From Pseudotabrizicola algicola (GTDB taxonomy: Bacteria > Pseudomonadota > Alphaproteobacteria > Rhodobacterales > Rhodobacteraceae), in assembly GCF_010915705.1 (NCBI RefSeq), contig NZ_JAAIKE010000005.1:1-64000 (forward strand): DNA of 64,000 nucleotides. The letters are read 5' to 3'. Position 1 is the stretch's first letter; the number at the start of each line of letters is the position of its first letter. Position numbers and translations under genes: made by a program. Below are positions 1 to 8,444 of this stretch, one piece after another. Below the pieces are notes generated by a model that was not told the origin of the DNA, ran no database searches, and saw only the letters and a list, made by a program, of their open reading frames with translations.

Positions 1-344
1 CGCCCCGCCACGCCTTCCGCAGCGCCCCGACCTCCGCGCGGCGTCCCTGCCCCACGCCCCTCGGCGCTCGGCATCAACCCGCGCCCCAAGCGGCCTGATA
101 CCGGCCCCGCCCCCACACGCCTTGCGCAGCGCCCGACCTCCGCGCGGCGCCCCTGCCCCGCGCCCCTCGGCGCTCGGCATCAACCCGCGCCCCGAGCGGC
201 CCGATACCGGCCCCGCCCCGACACGCCTTGCGCAGCGCCCGACCTCCGCGCGGCGTCCCTGCCCCACGCCCCTCGGCGCTCGGCATCAACCCGCGCCCCA
301 AGCGGCCTGATACCGGCCCCGCCCCGCCACGCCTTCCGCAGCCC
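1..344. repeat. Tandem direct repeats of 106-107 bp
   Basis: A very GC-rich unit is repeated about 3.2 times. Its recognisable start, CGCCTT(C/G)CGCAGCGCCC, occurs at 11, 118, 224 and (partial copy) 330, giving periods of 107, 106 and 106 bp. Copies are nearly identical apart from scattered substitutions. Because 106 and 107 are not multiples of three, the reading frame shifts from copy to copy on either strand, so this is not a repeated protein domain; the open frames seen here are GC-rich chance frames. The array continues to the left window edge, so its full copy number is unknown. Confidence 0.85.
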
Positions 345-545
345 CTTCGCCCTTCCCTCTTTGCGAACCATCCGCGCCCGCCAAGGCATCAATGCGGCGC
401 CTGCCGCCCGAACTGCTCCCCGCCGCAGGCCGGTATTCCTGCAATCAGCCGCGCGCCACCCTTCCGGACAGCACGCCCGGACACCAGAGCGGCAAAAGTT
501 AACAACCCCCTAAAATCCGGCCTCAACCTGTTGATTACATTAGAC
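345..545. other. Intergenic stretch before pepT, no gene seen
   Basis: No convincing coding sequence was found. Composition changes from the GC-rich repeat to a more AT-rich stretch near 495-545 that presumably carries the pepT promoter, but I could not assign -35/-10 boxes with confidence. Confidence 0.5.
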
Positions 546-558
546 TACACGTCGTGTA
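546..558. promoter_or_regulatory. Palindrome TACACG-T-CGTGTA, candidate operator
   Basis: A perfect 6+1+6 palindrome lies about 80 bp upstream of the pepT start. Its size and form resemble operators of TetR-type repressors. No regulator gene of that kind lies in the window, so the assignment is only a suggestion. Confidence 0.35.
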
Positions 559-636
559 ACACAGCAGACACAGCCGCGGCCCTTGACTTCCCCGCCGCTC
601 TCTTGCCAACTTCCCCCAGCCATAGCGAGGACCAAG

Positions 637-1896
637 ATGCCCCCTTTCGACGCCGAGCTGGAAACCCGCCTGACCCGCTACGCCGCCCTCGACAGCCAGA
701 GCGACGCCGCCTCCCCCAGCGCCCCCTCCACCCCGATCCAGTGGGACATCCTGCGCCTGCTGGCCGACGAGCTGACCCGGATCGGCGCGGCCGAGGTGCA
801 GGTGACCGACTACGGGACCGTCCTCGCCACGATCCCCGGCACCGCCCCCGGCCCCACCATCGGCTTCCTCGCCCACGTCGACACCGCCCCCCAGTTCAAC
901 GCCTCGGGGGTCAAGCCCCGCGTGATCCACGGCTACAACGGGGGCGAGATCACCTTTCCCGACGCCCCCGGCCTCGTCCTCTCCCCGTCCGAATTCCCCT
1001 ACCTCGCCACCAAGCAGGGCCACACGATCATCACCGCCAGCGGCACCACCCTGCTCGGCGCCGATGACAAGGCCGGCGTCGCCATCATCATGACCGCGGC
1101 CCGCCACCTCTTGGAGAACCCCTCCATCCCCCACGGCCCCATCCGCATCGCCTTCACTCCCGACGAGGAAATCGGCCGCGGCGTCGACAAGCGCCTCCCT
1201 GCCGACCTGGCCGCCGACTTCGCCTATACCTTCGACGGCGGCGCGGTCGGAGAGGTGGAGTTTGAAAGCTTCTCCGCCGACGGCGCGGTGGTGACCGTCA
1301 CCGGCGTCTCGATCCACCCCGGCGCCGCCACAGGACAAATGGTCAACGCGATCACCCTTGCCTCCAAGATCATCGCGGCCCTCCCCCAGTCGACCATGTC
1401 GCCCGAAACCACCTCTGGCCGCGAGGGGTTCATCCACGCCACCGACATGACGGGCGGGTCGGCCGAGATGAAGCTGCATTTCATCCTGCGCGATTTCGAA
1501 CGCGAGGGGCTGGCGCAAAAGGGCGAGATCCTGCAACAGGTCTGCGCCGCCGTGCAGGCGGGCGAGCCGCGCGCCAAGATCACCTGCACCATCACCCCCC
1601 AATACCGCAACATGCGCTACTGGCTGGAGAATGACATGACCCCGGTCGACCTCGCCCGCACCGCCTGCGCGCGGATTGGCGTCACCCCTGTGTCCGTCCC
1701 GATCCGCGGCGGCACCGATGGCTCGCGGCTGACAGAAATGGGCGTGCCCTGCCCCAACCTGTTCACCGGCATGCAGAACATCCACGGCCCGCTCGAATGG
1801 ATCTCGGTGCAGGACATGGCACAGGCCACGGAACTCTGCCTTGCCCTCGTGCAAGAGGCGGCCCAGCCCGGCGAAGACAGCCGCAAGGCTGGATGA
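637..1896 (+). CDS. pepT: Peptidase T (tripeptide aminopeptidase, M20B)
   Basis: Encodes 419 aa, a normal length for PepT, a cytosolic di-zinc aminopeptidase that removes the N-terminal residue of tripeptides. Visible M20 metal and active-site motifs in order: GFLAHVDTA (first His and Asp), LLGADDKAG (bridging Asp), TPDEEIGRG (catalytic Glu and metal Glu), FDGGAVGE, and NIHGPLEW near the C-terminus (last metal His). The ATG at 637 is chosen because a GAGG motif sits 6 nt upstream; a TTG at 583 would add 18 residues without family support. The stop overlaps the next gene's start (ATGA), so the two are probably translationally coupled. Confidence 0.93.
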   Translation: MPPFDAELETRLTRYAALDSQSDAASPSAPSTPIQWDILRLLADELTRIGAAEVQVTDYGTVLATIPGTAPGPTIGFLAHVDTAPQFNASGVKPRVIHGYNGGEITFPDAPGLVLSPSEFPYLATKQGHTIITASGTTLLGADDKAGVAIIMTAARHLLENPSIPHGPIRIAFTPDEEIGRGVDKRLPADLAADFAYTFDGGAVGEVEFESFSADGAVVTVTGVSIHPGAATGQMVNAITLASKIIAALPQSTMSPETTSGREGFIHATDMTGGSAEMKLHFILRDFEREGLAQKGEILQQVCAAVQAGEPRAKITCTITPQYRNMRYWLENDMTPVDLARTACARIGVTPVSVPIRGGTDGSRLTEMGVPCPNLFTGMQNIHGPLEWISVQDMAQATELCLALVQEAAQPGEDSRKAG

Positions 1897-2573
1897 GCGC
1901 CCCGGTGGCCCACCCGGTTTCCCCCTACCTCGTGCCCGGCTTTTACGACACCGCGCTGGCGCGGGGGCGGCACAGGGATATCGTGGGCGGGCGCTGGGAT
2001 GAAACCGGACGGGTCCAGATGCAGATCCTGCGCGACGCCGGAATGGAGCCGCATCACCACCTGCTCGACATCGGGGCCGGCAGTTTGCGGCTCGGGTGCA
2101 AGGCGGTTCCCTATCTGGACCGCGGCCATTACTGGGCCACAGATGCCAGCCGCGCGCTGATGCTTCGGGGCCGCGCGGTCGAACTGCCCGACCCCGAACG
2201 CTTGCCGCCCGAGCACCTGATCGAGGACAGCAGTTTTGAACTGCCCGGTCTGCCGGAAACGATGGATTTCGCCATCGCCTTCGGCGTTTTCACCCATCTG
2301 CCCTTTGATACGCTTGCCGGGGCGCTGGACCGGATGGGGCCACGCCTGCCTCGGCTCAAGCGGCTGTTCTTCACCGTATTCCTGTCACCGGATCCCGCCG
2401 CCGGCCCCTTGCGGCAACCCGATGGCGTGGTGACGCATCCCGACCGTCCGCCCTATCATTTCGATCCCGACGCCGTTCTGGCCTGCTGCGCCCGGACGGG
2501 ATGGCAGGCCGAGCTTCAGACCGCCCTGCTGCCGCGCGGTCAGGCGCTGGTGGCAGCCCTGCCCCGGCCCTGA
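1893..2573 (+). CDS. Class I SAM-dependent methyltransferase
   Basis: Encodes 226 aa. The glycine-rich SAM-binding motif LLDIGAGSLRLG lies around residues 55-66, and a later stretch MDFAIAFGVFTHLP matches motif IV of class I methyltransferases. The start ATG overlaps the pepT stop (ATGA), implying co-translation with the peptidase. The substrate is unknown. Fold and cofactor are well supported; any specific reaction would be a guess. Confidence 0.78.
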   Translation: MSAPVAHPVSPYLVPGFYDTALARGRHRDIVGGRWDETGRVQMQILRDAGMEPHHHLLDIGAGSLRLGCKAVPYLDRGHYWATDASRALMLRGRAVELPDPERLPPEHLIEDSSFELPGLPETMDFAIAFGVFTHLPFDTLAGALDRMGPRLPRLKRLFFTVFLSPDPAAGPLRQPDGVVTHPDRPPYHFDPDAVLACCARTGWQAELQTALLPRGQALVAALPRP

Positions 2574-2636
2574 ATCGCGGCGAATCACCGCAGCATGCCG
2601 TGGCATGCAGACTGTCTGGCCGCAAACCGCGCCGCA

Positions 2637-2687
2637 GTGATCACAGCATTTGAATCTGTGATCACACCCCTCAATCGTGTGATCACA
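2637..2687. promoter_or_regulatory. Three GTGATCAC operators spaced exactly 21 bp
   Basis: The palindrome GTGATCAC occurs at 2637-2644, 2658-2665 and 2679-2686. The second and third copies extend to TGTGATCACA. Start-to-start spacing is exactly 21 bp both times, two helical turns, so all three sites face the same side of the DNA. They lie 110-160 bp upstream of the sucC start, in an otherwise gene-free gap (2574-2795). This looks like a cooperative regulator binding array for the suc operon; the protein is not identified. Confidence 0.7.
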
Positions 2688-2795
2688 AATGCCGGAATTT
2701 CCGCTCATTTAGCGCTAACAGCTACGAACCTGTTTGGTGAGTGCCCATATTCATGGCAAGAGGCACGCAAATTCACGACCCAGAGGACGCTGTTC

Positions 2796-3989
2796 ATGAA
2801 CATCCACGAATATCAGGCCAAGGCACTCCTGCGGGCCTACGGGGTTCCCGTTTCCGACGGGCGCGTGGTGCTGAGAGCCGAAGAGGCAAAGACCGCTGCC
2901 GGCGAGATGGACGGCCCGCTGTGGGTGGTCAAGGCGCAGATCCACGCCGGTGGGCGCGGGAAGGGTACGTTCAAAGAGGCCGAAGCCGGTGAAAAGGGCG
3001 GCGTGCGTCTGGCCCGTTCGGTGGAAGAGGCCGCAGAATTCGCCCGCCAGATGCTGGGCCGCACCCTCGTGACCGTGCAGACGGGCGAAGCGGGCAAGCA
3101 GGTCAACCGCATCTATATCGAGGATGGTTCGGACATCGAGCGCGAGCTTTATCTCGCCATGCTGATCGACCGCGCCAGCAGCCGCATCTCTTTCGTCGTA
3201 TCGACCGAAGGCGGCATGTCGATTGAAGATGTCGCGCATGACACCCCCGAAAAGATCCTGTCCTTCACCGTCGATCCGGCTTCGGGCCTGTCCGATTTCC
3301 ACGGCCGCCGCGTCGCCTTCGAGCTGGGGCTGACCGGCAATCAGGTCAAGCAGTGCGTGGCTCTGGTCAAGAACCTGTATCGCCTGTTCGTCGAGAAGGA
3401 CATGGAGATGCTGGAGATCAACCCGCTGGTGGTGATGACCGACGGCAACCTGAAGTGCCTCGACGCCAAGATGGGCTTCGATTCGAATGCGCTCTATCGC
3501 CACGCCGACATCATGGCGCTGCGCGACGAGTCGGAAGAAGACCCGAAGGAACTGGCCGCTTCGAAGTTCGACCTGAACTACATCGCGCTCGATGGTGAAA
3601 TCGGCTGCATGGTGAACGGCGCGGGCCTTGCGATGGCCACGATGGACATCATCAAGCTCTATGGCGCGGAACCCGCGAACTTCCTCGACGTGGGCGGCGG
3701 CGCGACCAAGGAGAAGGTGACCGAGGCGTTCAAGATCATCACCTCTGATCCGAACGTCAAAGGCATCCTCGTCAACATCTTCGGCGGCATCATGCGCTGC
3801 GACATCATCGCCGAAGGCGTGATCGCAGCAGTCAAGGATGTGGGCCTGAAGGTGCCGCTGGTGGTCCGCCTTGAAGGCACCAACGTGGAACTCGGCAAGG
3901 ACATCATCCGCAATTCCGGCCTCAATGTGATTGCTGCCGACAACCTTTCGGATGCGGCACAGAAGATTGTCAAAGCAGTGAAAGGCTAA
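2796..3989 (+). CDS. sucC: Succinyl-CoA synthetase subunit beta (ADP-forming)
   Basis: Encodes 397 aa beginning [12 protein letters not shown], the standard N-terminus. With SucD it converts succinyl-CoA, ADP (or GDP) and phosphate to succinate, ATP and CoA in the TCA cycle. The N-terminal half is the ATP-grasp domain ([13 protein letters not shown], then LEINPLVV); the C-terminal half is the CoA-ligase flavodoxin-like domain ([22 protein letters not shown]). An AGAGGA motif 8 nt before ATG 2796 fixes the start; an upstream in-frame ATG at 2595 would add 67 residues unlike the family and would run through the operator array. First gene of the suc operon. Confidence 0.97.
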   Translation: MNIHEYQAKALLRAYGVPVSDGRVVLRAEEAKTAAGEMDGPLWVVKAQIHAGGRGKGTFKEAEAGEKGGVRLARSVEEAAEFARQMLGRTLVTVQTGEAGKQVNRIYIEDGSDIERELYLAMLIDRASSRISFVVSTEGGMSIEDVAHDTPEKILSFTVDPASGLSDFHGRRVAFELGLTGNQVKQCVALVKNLYRLFVEKDMEMLEINPLVVMTDGNLKCLDAKMGFDSNALYRHADIMALRDESEEDPKELAASKFDLNYIALDGEIGCMVNGAGLAMATMDIIKLYGAEPANFLDVGGGATKEKVTEAFKIITSDPNVKGILVNIFGGIMRCDIIAEGVIAAVKDVGLKVPLVVRLEGTNVELGKDIIRNSGLNVIAADNLSDAAQKIVKAVKG

Positions 3990-3993
3990 CCCC

Positions 3994-4191
3994 ATGCGCA
4001 TCCTGCCCGTCTGCGGACTTGTCGGCCTGATGACCCTTGGCGCTTGCGCCACTTCGGTCCTCACGCCGGACACCCACACCAACCACGCCCCTGTCTGTCA
4101 GGAGCAGTCGGATTGGGCGCGGGCGGGCACGGTGCCGACGGGCCAGATTGCCATTTCCTGCCCCGATCATGGGATCGGCGATTACAGGTAA
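3994..4191 (+). CDS. Small predicted lipoprotein between sucC and sucD
   Basis: Encodes 65 aa. The N-terminus is a short hydrophobic signal ending in the lipobox LGAC, with the lipidated cysteine at position 18. The remaining 47 residues are polar and contain two further cysteines (C35 and C56) that could form a disulfide in the periplasm. It starts 4 nt after the sucC stop, so it would be translated from the suc mRNA. I recognise no family. The lipobox and the position argue for a real gene; small size and the lack of a recognisable homologue keep confidence moderate. Confidence 0.6.
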   Translation: MRILPVCGLVGLMTLGACATSVLTPDTHTNHAPVCQEQSDWARAGTVPTGQIAISCPDHGIGDYR

Positions 4192-4263
4192 CCGCCGCCT
4201 TGGCGGCAGATGATCCAGAGGCCGCGCGCGGCTCAGATTTCACAATTTCTTCAGGAGGCCCCG

Positions 4264-5148
4264 ATGGCCGTTCTCGTAAACGAAAACACCAAAGTGATCT
4301 GCCAGGGCTTTACCGGCAGTCAGGGCACGTTCCACTCGGAACAGGCCATTGCCTATGGCACCAAGATGGTCGGCGGCGTGACCCCCGGCAAAGGCGGCAG
4401 CACCCACCTCGACCTGCCCGTATTCAACTCGGTGCATGAGGCGCGCCATGTGACCGGCGCCAATGCCTCGGTCATCTATGTGCCGCCGCCCTTCGCTGCC
4501 GACTCGATCCTCGAGGCGATTGACGCCGAGATGGAACTGATCGTCTGCATCACCGAAGGCATTCCGGTGCTGGACATGATGAAGGTCAAGCGCGCGCTGG
4601 AAGGCAGCAAATCGCGCCTGATCGGGCCGAACTGCCCCGGCGTCATCACCCCAGATGCCTGCAAGATCGGCATCATGCCGGGCCACATCCACCGTCGCGG
4701 CTCTGTCGGCGTCGTGTCGCGTTCGGGCACGCTGACCTATGAGGCCGTCAAGCAGACCACCGATCTGGGCCTTGGCCAGTCCACCGCCGTGGGCATCGGC
4801 GGCGACCCGATCAAGGGCACCGAGCACCTCGATGTGCTGGAAATGTTCCTCGCCGATCCGGAAACCCAGTCGATCATCATGATCGGCGAAATCGGGGGTT
4901 CGGCCGAGGAGGAGGCCGCACAGTTCCTCGCCGATGAGAAGAAGCGCGGACGCTGGAAGCCGACCGCAGGCTTCATCGCAGGGCGCACCGCTCCTCCGGG
5001 CCGCCGCATGGGCCATGCCGGTGCCATCGTGGCCGGCGGCAAGGGCGATGCGGAGTCGAAGATCGAAGCCATGCGCAGCGCCGGTATCATCGTTGCGGAC
5101 AGCCCTGCCACGCTGGGCGAGGCCGTGATGAAGGCGCTTGGCAAGTAA
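4264..5148 (+). CDS. sucD: Succinyl-CoA synthetase subunit alpha
   Basis: Encodes 294 aa, close to the usual 289-295. It binds CoA and carries the phosphohistidine that relays phosphate to the nucleotide bound by SucC. The CoA-binding Rossmann region ([16 protein letters not shown]) is at residues 12-27, IGPNCPGVI at 120-128, and the active-site His251 is in [13 protein letters not shown]. The start ATG has a strong AGGAGG-type site 7-8 nt upstream. A longer frame from 4210 lacks such a site. Co-transcribed with sucC and the small lipoprotein. Confidence 0.97.
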   Translation: MAVLVNENTKVICQGFTGSQGTFHSEQAIAYGTKMVGGVTPGKGGSTHLDLPVFNSVHEARHVTGANASVIYVPPPFAADSILEAIDAEMELIVCITEGIPVLDMMKVKRALEGSKSRLIGPNCPGVITPDACKIGIMPGHIHRRGSVGVVSRSGTLTYEAVKQTTDLGLGQSTAVGIGGDPIKGTEHLDVLEMFLADPETQSIIMIGEIGGSAEEEAAQFLADEKKRGRWKPTAGFIAGRTAPPGRRMGHAGAIVAGGKGDAESKIEAMRSAGIIVADSPATLGEAVMKALGK

Positions 5149-5158
5149 CGCACAGACC

Positions 5159-5184
5159 GGGGTTGCGGGCCAGCCTGCAACCCC
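5159..5184 (+). other. Hairpin after sucD without T-tract
   Basis: GGGGTTGC pairs with GCAACCCC (5159-5166 with 5177-5184), with further GG/CC pairing inside the loop. No U-run follows, so it is more likely an mRNA stabiliser or partial attenuator between sucD and sucA than a full terminator. The remaining gap up to 5400 has no convincing gene. Confidence 0.45.
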
Positions 5185-5400
5185 AAACACAGGAATACGC
5201 CCCGGAATGGGACTGAGAAAGACCATTTGCAACGGTGTTAGCGGAAGCCCGCGCTTCCCCGGCACCGCTTTGCGCGTTTCCCGCCGCCCCACGGTCTTGT
5301 CAACGTCTTCCCAACCGACAGGCCATATAACCGGGATGTCACATGTCCCGACCGACCGCCCTGCAAACCGACACGGTCCCAACCCAGACGAGGTTACCCC

Positions 5401-8358
5401 ATGACCGAGCAATCCCCCAACAGCCAGTTTCGCGCCGGCGCGTTCCTTGACGGGGCAAATGCCGACTACATTGACCAGTTGCAGGCCCGCTATGCCGCAG
5501 ACCCCGCGTCGGTCGATGCGCAATGGGCTGCGTTTTTCCGTGAGCTTGGCGAAAGCGAAGTCGATGCCAAGCGCGCCGCGCAAGGCCCAAGCTGGGCCCG
5601 CGCCGACTGGCCGCCGCAGCCCGTCGATGATCTGACGGGCGCCCTGACCGGCGAATGGCCCGCAGCTCCGGCAAAGGAAGGCCGTGCCGCCGCCGCCAAG
5701 ATCGCGGCCAAGGCCGAAGAAAAAGGCGTCTCGCTGTCTGACGCGCAGGTGCAGCGCGCCGTGCTCGACAGCATCCGCGCCCTGATGATCATTCGCGCCT
5801 ACCGTATCCGCGGCCATCTGATCGCGGATGTCGATCCGCTGAAAATGCGCGACCAGACCCCGCATCCGGAACTCGACCCGCGCTCCTACGGCTTCACCGA
5901 AGCCGACATGGATCGCCCTATCTTCATCGACAATGTGCTCGGCCTGCAAGTCGCGTCGATGCGGCAGATCATGGATATCGTCAAGCGCACCTATTGCGGC
6001 ACCTTCGCGCTGCAATACATGCACATCTCCGATCCCGAGCAGGCCAGCTGGCTGAAAGAGCGGATCGAGGGCTACGGCAAGGAAATCCAGTTCACCCGCG
6101 AAGGCCGCCGCGCCATCCTGAACAAGCTGGTCGAGGCCGAGGGCTTCGAAAAGTTCCTGCATGTCAAATACATGGGCACCAAGCGCTTCGGCCTTGATGG
6201 CGGCGAGGCGCTGATCCCCGCAATGGAAGCGATCATCAAGCGCGGCGGTCAGCTTGGCCTCAAGGAAGTGGTGGTCGGCATGCCGCACCGCGGCCGCCTG
6301 TCGGTTCTGGCCAATGTGATGGGCAAGCCCTACCGCGCGATCTTCCACGAATTCCAGGGCGGGTCCTTCAAGCCGGAAGACGTCGACGGATCGGGCGACG
6401 TGAAATACCACCTCGGTGCCTCCAGCGACCGCGAATTTGACGGCAACAAGGTCCACCTGTCGCTCACCGCCAACCCCAGCCACCTCGAGGCGGTGAACCC
6501 CGTCGTTCTGGGCAAGGTCCGCGCCAAGCAGGACCAGTTGCACGACACCGACCGCACCATGGTGCTTCCCGTGCTGCTGCACGGCGATGCGGCCTTTGCC
6601 GGTCAGGGCGTGGTGGCGGAATGTTTCGGCCTGTCGGGGCTGAAAGGCCACCGCACCGGCGGCACGATCCATATCGTCGTGAACAACCAGATCGGCTTTA
6701 CCACCGCGCCGTCCTTCTCGCGGTCCAGCCCCTACCCCACTGACATCGCGCTGATGGTCGAGGCACCGATCTTCCACGTCAACGGCGATGACCCCGAGGC
6801 TGTGGTGCATGCCGCCAAGGTGGCCATCGAATTCCGCCAGAAGTTCCACAAGGACGTGGTGCTGGATATCTTCTGCTACCGCCGCTTCGGTCACAACGAA
6901 GGCGACGAGCCGATGTTCACCAACCCGGCGATGTATACCGAGATCAAGAAGCACAAGACCACGCTTCAGCTTTACACCGAGCGTCTGGTCAAGGACGGGC
7001 TGATCCCCGAGGGCGAGATCGAGGATATGAAGGCCGCGTTCCAGTCGCGCCTGAACGAGGAGTTCGAGGCCGGCAAGGCGTTCAAGCCCAACAAGGCCGA
7101 CTGGCTCGACGGCCGCTGGTCCGGGCTGGAGCGTGAGCGCGACGAATATCAGGCGGGCGAAACCGCGATCAAACCCGAGACGATGGCCGAGATCGGGGCC
7201 GCCCTGTCTCGCGCACCCGAGGCGTTCGACCTGCACAAGACGGTTGGCCGCCTGCTGGACAACAAGGCCAAGATGTTTGCCGAAGGCAAGGGTTTTGACT
7301 GGGCAACCGCCGAGGCGCTCGCCTTTGGCAGCCTTGTCACCGAAGGCGTGCCCGTGCGTCTGGCCGGTCAGGATTGCACCCGTGGCACCTTCAGCCATCG
7401 CCATTCCGGTCTGGTCGACCAGACCACGGAAGAGCGTTACTACCCGCTCAACCACATCCGCGCGGGTCAGGCGCGGTATGAGGTGATCGACTCGATGCTC
7501 TCGGAATATGCGGTGCTCGGGTTCGAATATGGCTATTCGCTGTCCGAACCCAATGCGCTGACGCTGTGGGAAGCCCAGTTCGGCGATTTCGCCAACGGCG
7601 CGCAGATCATGTTCGACCAGTTCATCAACTCGGGCGAATCCAAGTGGTTGCGCATGTCGGGCCTCGTCTGCCTGCTGCCGCATGGCTATGAAGGTCAGGG
7701 GCCCGAACATTCCTCGGCGCGTCCCGAGCGGTTCCTGCAGATGTCGGCAAATGACAACTGGATCGTGGCCAACGTCTCGACGCCGGCCAACTATTTCCAC
7801 ATCCTGCGTCGCCAGATCCACCGCTCTTTCCGCAAGCCGCTGATCCTGATGACGCCGAAATCGCTGCTGCGTCACCCGATGTGCATCAGCGATGCCGCCG
7901 ATTTCACCACCGGCTCGTCCTTCCACCGCGTCCTGTGGGACGATGCGCAAAAGGGCCATTCCGAACTGGTGCTGAAGCCCGATGCCGAAATCAAGCGGGT
8001 GGTGCTGTGTTCGGGCAAGGTCTATTACGACCTGCTGGCCGAGCGCGACAAGCGCGGCGCCGATGACATCTATCTGCTGCGCCTTGAACAGTTCTATCCC
8101 TTCCCGGTTCAGTCGATGAGCAAGGAACTGGAACGGTTCAAGGGTGCCGAGATCATCTGGTGTCAGGAAGAGCCGAAGAACCAGGGCTACTGGACCTTTG
8201 TCGAGCCGAATATCGAATGGGTCCTGACCAAGATCGGCGCGACGCAGACCCGCCCGCGTTTTGTCGGCCGCCCTGCCTCGGCCTCGCCCGCCACCGGCCT
8301 TGCCAGCCGCCACAAGGTCGAACAGGAGACGCTGGTCTCCGAAGCGCTGACCTTCTGA
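5401..8358 (+). CDS. sucA: 2-oxoglutarate dehydrogenase E1 component
   Basis: Encodes 985 aa, slightly longer than E. coli SucA (933). It is the thiamine-diphosphate enzyme that decarboxylates 2-oxoglutarate and transfers the succinyl group to the lipoyl domain of SucB. Visible landmarks: the N-terminal peptide AFLDGANADYIDQL that docks to E2; VVGMPHRGRLSVLANVMGK; the TPP/Mg region HGDAAFAGQGVV and VNNQIGFTT; and LLPHGYEGQGPEHSSARPERFLQ in the C-terminal pyrimidine-binding half. An alanine- and lysine-rich stretch around residues 85-110 probably accounts for the extra length. It is separated from sucD by 252 bp, so an internal promoter is possible. Confidence 0.97.
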   Translation: MTEQSPNSQFRAGAFLDGANADYIDQLQARYAADPASVDAQWAAFFRELGESEVDAKRAAQGPSWARADWPPQPVDDLTGALTGEWPAAPAKEGRAAAAKIAAKAEEKGVSLSDAQVQRAVLDSIRALMIIRAYRIRGHLIADVDPLKMRDQTPHPELDPRSYGFTEADMDRPIFIDNVLGLQVASMRQIMDIVKRTYCGTFALQYMHISDPEQASWLKERIEGYGKEIQFTREGRRAILNKLVEAEGFEKFLHVKYMGTKRFGLDGGEALIPAMEAIIKRGGQLGLKEVVVGMPHRGRLSVLANVMGKPYRAIFHEFQGGSFKPEDVDGSGDVKYHLGASSDREFDGNKVHLSLTANPSHLEAVNPVVLGKVRAKQDQLHDTDRTMVLPVLLHGDAAFAGQGVVAECFGLSGLKGHRTGGTIHIVVNNQIGFTTAPSFSRSSPYPTDIALMVEAPIFHVNGDDPEAVVHAAKVAIEFRQKFHKDVVLDIFCYRRFGHNEGDEPMFTNPAMYTEIKKHKTTLQLYTERLVKDGLIPEGEIEDMKAAFQSRLNEEFEAGKAFKPNKADWLDGRWSGLERERDEYQAGETAIKPETMAEIGAALSRAPEAFDLHKTVGRLLDNKAKMFAEGKGFDWATAEALAFGSLVTEGVPVRLAGQDCTRGTFSHRHSGLVDQTTEERYYPLNHIRAGQARYEVIDSMLSEYAVLGFEYGYSLSEPNALTLWEAQFGDFANGAQIMFDQFINSGESKWLRMSGLVCLLPHGYEGQGPEHSSARPERFLQMSANDNWIVANVSTPANYFHILRRQIHRSFRKPLILMTPKSLLRHPMCISDAADFTTGSSFHRVLWDDAQKGHSELVLKPDAEIKRVVLCSGKVYYDLLAERDKRGADDIYLLRLEQFYPFPVQSMSKELERFKGAEIIWCQEEPKNQGYWTFVEPNIEWVLTKIGATQTRPRFVGRPASASPATGLASRHKVEQETLVSEALTF

Positions 8359-8377
8359 TCGCAACATTCTGACCGCC

Positions 8378-8400
8378 GCGGGGCCGCCACAAGGCCCCGC
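8378..8400 (+). other. GC hairpin between sucA and sucB
   Basis: A perfect 8-bp stem GCGGGGCC/GGCCCCGC with a 7-nt loop and no following T-run. Probably an intercistronic mRNA structure rather than a terminator, since sucB follows 44 nt later with a strong ribosome binding site. Confidence 0.4.
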
Positions 8401-8444
8401 CCGCCCCTGTCAAGAACGCCCGAGCGGCGTGGAGGAAGACGAAG

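Noticed and set aside
228..1067. Open frame spanning the tandem repeats into pepT
   Set aside because: Out of frame with pepT and composed of Pro/Arg runs; repeat period breaks the frame between copies.
535..1854. Long minus-strand open frame opposite pepT
   Set aside because: It is a GC-skew shadow of a clear M20 peptidase on the plus strand and has low-complexity Gly/Asp-rich translation.
2657..2687. CRP sites before sucC
   Set aside because: TGTGATCACA lacks the 6-bp spacer of a CRP site (TGTGA-N6-TCACA), so a different regulator is more likely.
5138..5404. 88-codon frame between sucD and sucA
   Set aside because: It starts inside sucD, overlaps the sucA start, has no ribosome site and no recognisable protein pattern.
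4240..8367. 1375-codon minus-strand open frame across sucD and sucA
   Set aside because: It is antisense to two certain TCA-cycle genes; translation shows no recognisable domain and is rich in His/Gln/Arg, typical of reverse frames of GC-rich genes.
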